DNA of 64,000 nucleotides from Combretum micranthum. Its lineage: Eukaryota; Streptophyta; Magnoliopsida; Myrtales; Combretaceae. This document shows, in pieces, positions 61,552 through 64,000 of the stretch. Every line of letters starts with the position of its first letter. The first letter of the stretch is position 1. The notes under the pieces were generated by a model, which ran no database searches, was not told where the DNA came from, and worked only from the letters and a program-made list of their open reading frames with translations. Both the position numbers and the translations under genes were made by a program. The stretch spans positions 62,001-126,000 of the forward strand of contig JAMXBD010002815.1 in assembly GCA_024138025.1 (NCBI GenBank). Direction: 5' to 3'.

Positions 61552-64000
61552 TGTAACACCCTACTGATTTAGCATATAACATTGAGAATTTGATGAAAGT
61601 AAGGTAGGGTAAACCTATGAAATTTTAATATTCTAGGTATGTTTCTTATTAAAAATAAAATTTTTAAATCATGACTAGAACTTTTGTCCTATAATTTAAG
61701 GTTATAGAACATATCGATTAAATAACATAAAATATTATTATATGACAATGATGTAGAGCTAAAAAAATAAATTCACTGGGACACTCGGCAAAATTAATTG
61801 TAAAGTTAAAATAAAAATAAATATAATCCCTGCACAACAAGCAAGAATTCCCGGTGGTTTAAAAATTAGACATGTAAAGTGACGTGTCTAGCATTTCTTG
61901 GGCTAAATTGCTTGCTTTGGAAGCAATTTTCAATCACCTGCATTATAAATAAGTGTGTTTCATCTATGCAATACAGAGAGATCGTGGGGTCGACAATGGA
62001 AGATATGGGAAAAAAAAAAAAAAAAAAGTGAGATTAGCTATTTTTAGGCCAGCATATATATATAGATTATACCTTTCATTTAAATTCAGTGAATTTTTGT
62101 CCGAGAAACTTGTGGGCTTTCCTTATACTCGTATATGGTCGAAGGATAGTTGGAGTCTCCAATGCGAGACATCAGTTTTAAAATAAATATATAGATATTT
62201 CAAGTAATTACTAAATACTACTTTATGATGGTATCATAATTTTTAGTTTTGTAAACTAGTATTGAAATCTGTGAGATTATATAAATTTTGACATGAAATA
62301 AAATTTGAATCCGTCAGGCATGGTAAAAATTTAAATATTTAGCTTCTAGACCGTATGGTAAATTATTCCATGTTTATTTATTTATTTATTTTTGACGTAA
62401 TTTTTAAGGGATAAAATATTCCAAAATTTTAGTAATATAAGGCAAACTCAACTTGAAGATCGTTACCTCATTGTTAATATAAGGTAATTTCTAAACTCAT
62501 TTTATGAGCCATTTTGTAAAAGAAAATTTAAACCAAAAAAAAAAAAAAAAAAAAGAAGAAGAAGAAGAAGTCTCTGTCATTATTTTATGAATTTTAGTTA
62601 TTATATTTATTATAAACATTCTCACCATATAATTATAATCATATATTCCAAACACACATTCTAATAAAGAAATCCTTCATATATACATGAATATTTGGCT
62701 ACCTTGGAAAGCTTAATGGGAGTTATTTCATTGTTGGCATTGATTCTAAAAGGAAAGATATTTATTGTCCCTCCCTTTTTCTATAAATATAACATATTCC
62801 CTTAAGATAGCTTGTGTCACCTTTTGATATATATTACGCAAAAAAATAATAAATAAATAAATAATAAACAAGAAGGAATAAAATAAAACAAAATTTCAAC
62901 GCATATAAAAAATGTTATTTAAATCTTGCTAAGTTCACGGAAAAGAATGGAAGGGTATGGAAGTCATTAAATGATATATTTCTAAATGTCCTTCAATCAC
63001 CATTAAATCGTTCCCCAATAAATTCACTACCAAATAAGTTAAGCATAGGCAAAGTAAAATAATAAAATTTCGCTCTTAAAACATTGCTTTCAATAGTAGC
63101 TGGTAAGCTTGCATTTAGTTATATATAATTTACATTGCCATTAATTATTCTTTCTTGCACAATTATCTTAAATGTCCTCCTTATATTTGAAAATAAATAA
63201 ATACAATGCATCTTTCAAGATAGGAGATCAAATTCTATTTGCTGATGGATAACTACATAAACAAATAAATAATACATATATAAATATATCAATTGTTAAT
63301 AAGAACTTAATTTGTCTATTTCAACAAAATCACAAAATGAATATTAATAAGAGTTATAACTTGATTACACGAACCACCTGAGAAACATACAACGTTTGAG
63401 AATTAGAAATATATTGTTGTTAGACTCCAGGTTAGTAGATTTTATGTTATGCTAACAGTAGACTTATGTCTACTGATTTTGTTTGTGAATGCTTTTTTTT
63501 CTTGTTTGAATAGATTTGATTGATTTCACTATTGGTTGTGTTGTACCCGTGATTGGTGATATGCCAACATTATTTTTTAAAGGATTGACCTTATAGGATT
63601 TCACTTAAGTATAATTTTATATAGTGGTTGAAGCGATAATATTGAAATATAAATTTATGGATGACTTGGATATTATAATCCTTTGTTGATATGAAATTTA
63701 TGTCATCTCTTATTGATAAAGCATTCATGGCATGGCATGGCATGACACGAAAGAGGACCCATGGGTCATATTTTCAAAATTGTGATTATGCTAAGCTAGG
63801 CTTTTGACTTATAGATCTGCATTGACAAATCAATTTCTGGCTACTATTGTAGTTAGATAGGTAGGGTTTGCATTGACAAATCAATTTCTGGATATAGTTG
63901 TAGTCAACTAAGCTGAATTTATTGGGGTCCTACTCACCGGCTACTCCTTGTAGCCCTAGGTTCCTTGATTTCTTATCCAAATGCCCAGAATGTTAACTAA
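61552..64000 (+). mobile_element. Possible LTR sequence at the right edge
   Basis: TGTAACACCCTACTG at 61552 looks like an LTR start, and TATAAATA at 61944-61951 could be its promoter. Near the right edge 'catggcatggcatggcatgacacg' (63726) and 'cctactcaccggctactcc' (63930) resemble the 3' parts of the LTRs further left ('gcatggcacgac', 'tctcaccgagctctgg'). Whether these belong to one LTR is unproven, and no right terminus is in the window. The middle (62200-63700) is AT-rich, with a (TTTA)n tract near 62375, a (AAG)n tract near 62555 and a second TATAAATAT at 62782. Confidence 0.35.
63819..63891 (+). repeat. 51-bp tandem duplication
   Basis: The 22-base block beginning GCATTGACAAATC occurs identically at 63819 and 63870, followed in both by 'ctRYtRtWgttgtag'-like sequence. 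Confidence 0.88.

Noticed and set aside
1..64000. CRISPR array, rRNA, tRNA or bacterial-type operons
   Set aside because: No regularly spaced identical repeats, no rRNA-like stretch, no tRNA cloverleaf and no bacterial gene organisation were seen. The content is plant nuclear repeat DNA.

Overview
The window looks like a stretch of plant nuclear heterochromatin, probably from a dicot. It is strongly AT-rich and holds no intact host gene that I can recognise, no rRNA or tRNA gene, and no bacterial-style operon. What can be supported is almost entirely transposable-element sequence: Ty3/gypsy LTR retrotransposons of a Tekay-like chromovirus type with very long LTRs (about 3.5 to 4.7 kb), an L1-type LINE remnant, and several small DNA transposons. 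The species cannot be read from the sequence.

Layout. Positions 1-1912 hold the 3' ends of two LTRs. 3104-10719 is a solo LTR (A), split by a solo LTR of another family on the minus strand (F, 6838-10344). 10817-29264 is a solo LTR (B), split by a deleted retrotransposon (C, 11974-26740, target duplication TAAAG). The 3' LTR of C is itself split by a 4.7 kb solo LTR (E, 20134-24834, target duplication TAGAA). So 10.8-29.3 kb is a three-level nest. 29265-35236 is AT-rich sequence with microsatellites and one MITE. 35242-50900 is a full-length but defective chromovirus on the minus strand (D, target duplication AATAT). D keeps both LTRs, an initiator-Met primer-binding site, an unrecognised sense ORF ahead of gag, gag with zinc knuckles, a mutated protease, RT, RNase H, integrase, a chromodomain-like tail and a polypurine tract. 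Its 5' LTR carries a 1.9 kb insertion (J). 50906-64000 is AT-rich sequence with an inverted-repeat pair, an hAT-like element with another inside it, an L1 LINE broken by two MITEs with exact 9-bp target duplications, and LTR-like sequence at the right edge.

How the parts relate. B, D, F and G share one LTR family. C is a related family with the same type of polypurine tract. A, E and H are more distant relatives. None of the elements looks able to move unaided: every coding region has stops, frameshifts or deletions. The points most worth a second look are the extra ORF upstream of gag in D, a GC-rich motif array ahead of the TATA box of insertion J, the duplicated 5' end of the C LTR, and the fact that every nested LTR-element insertion seen here landed inside another LTR.
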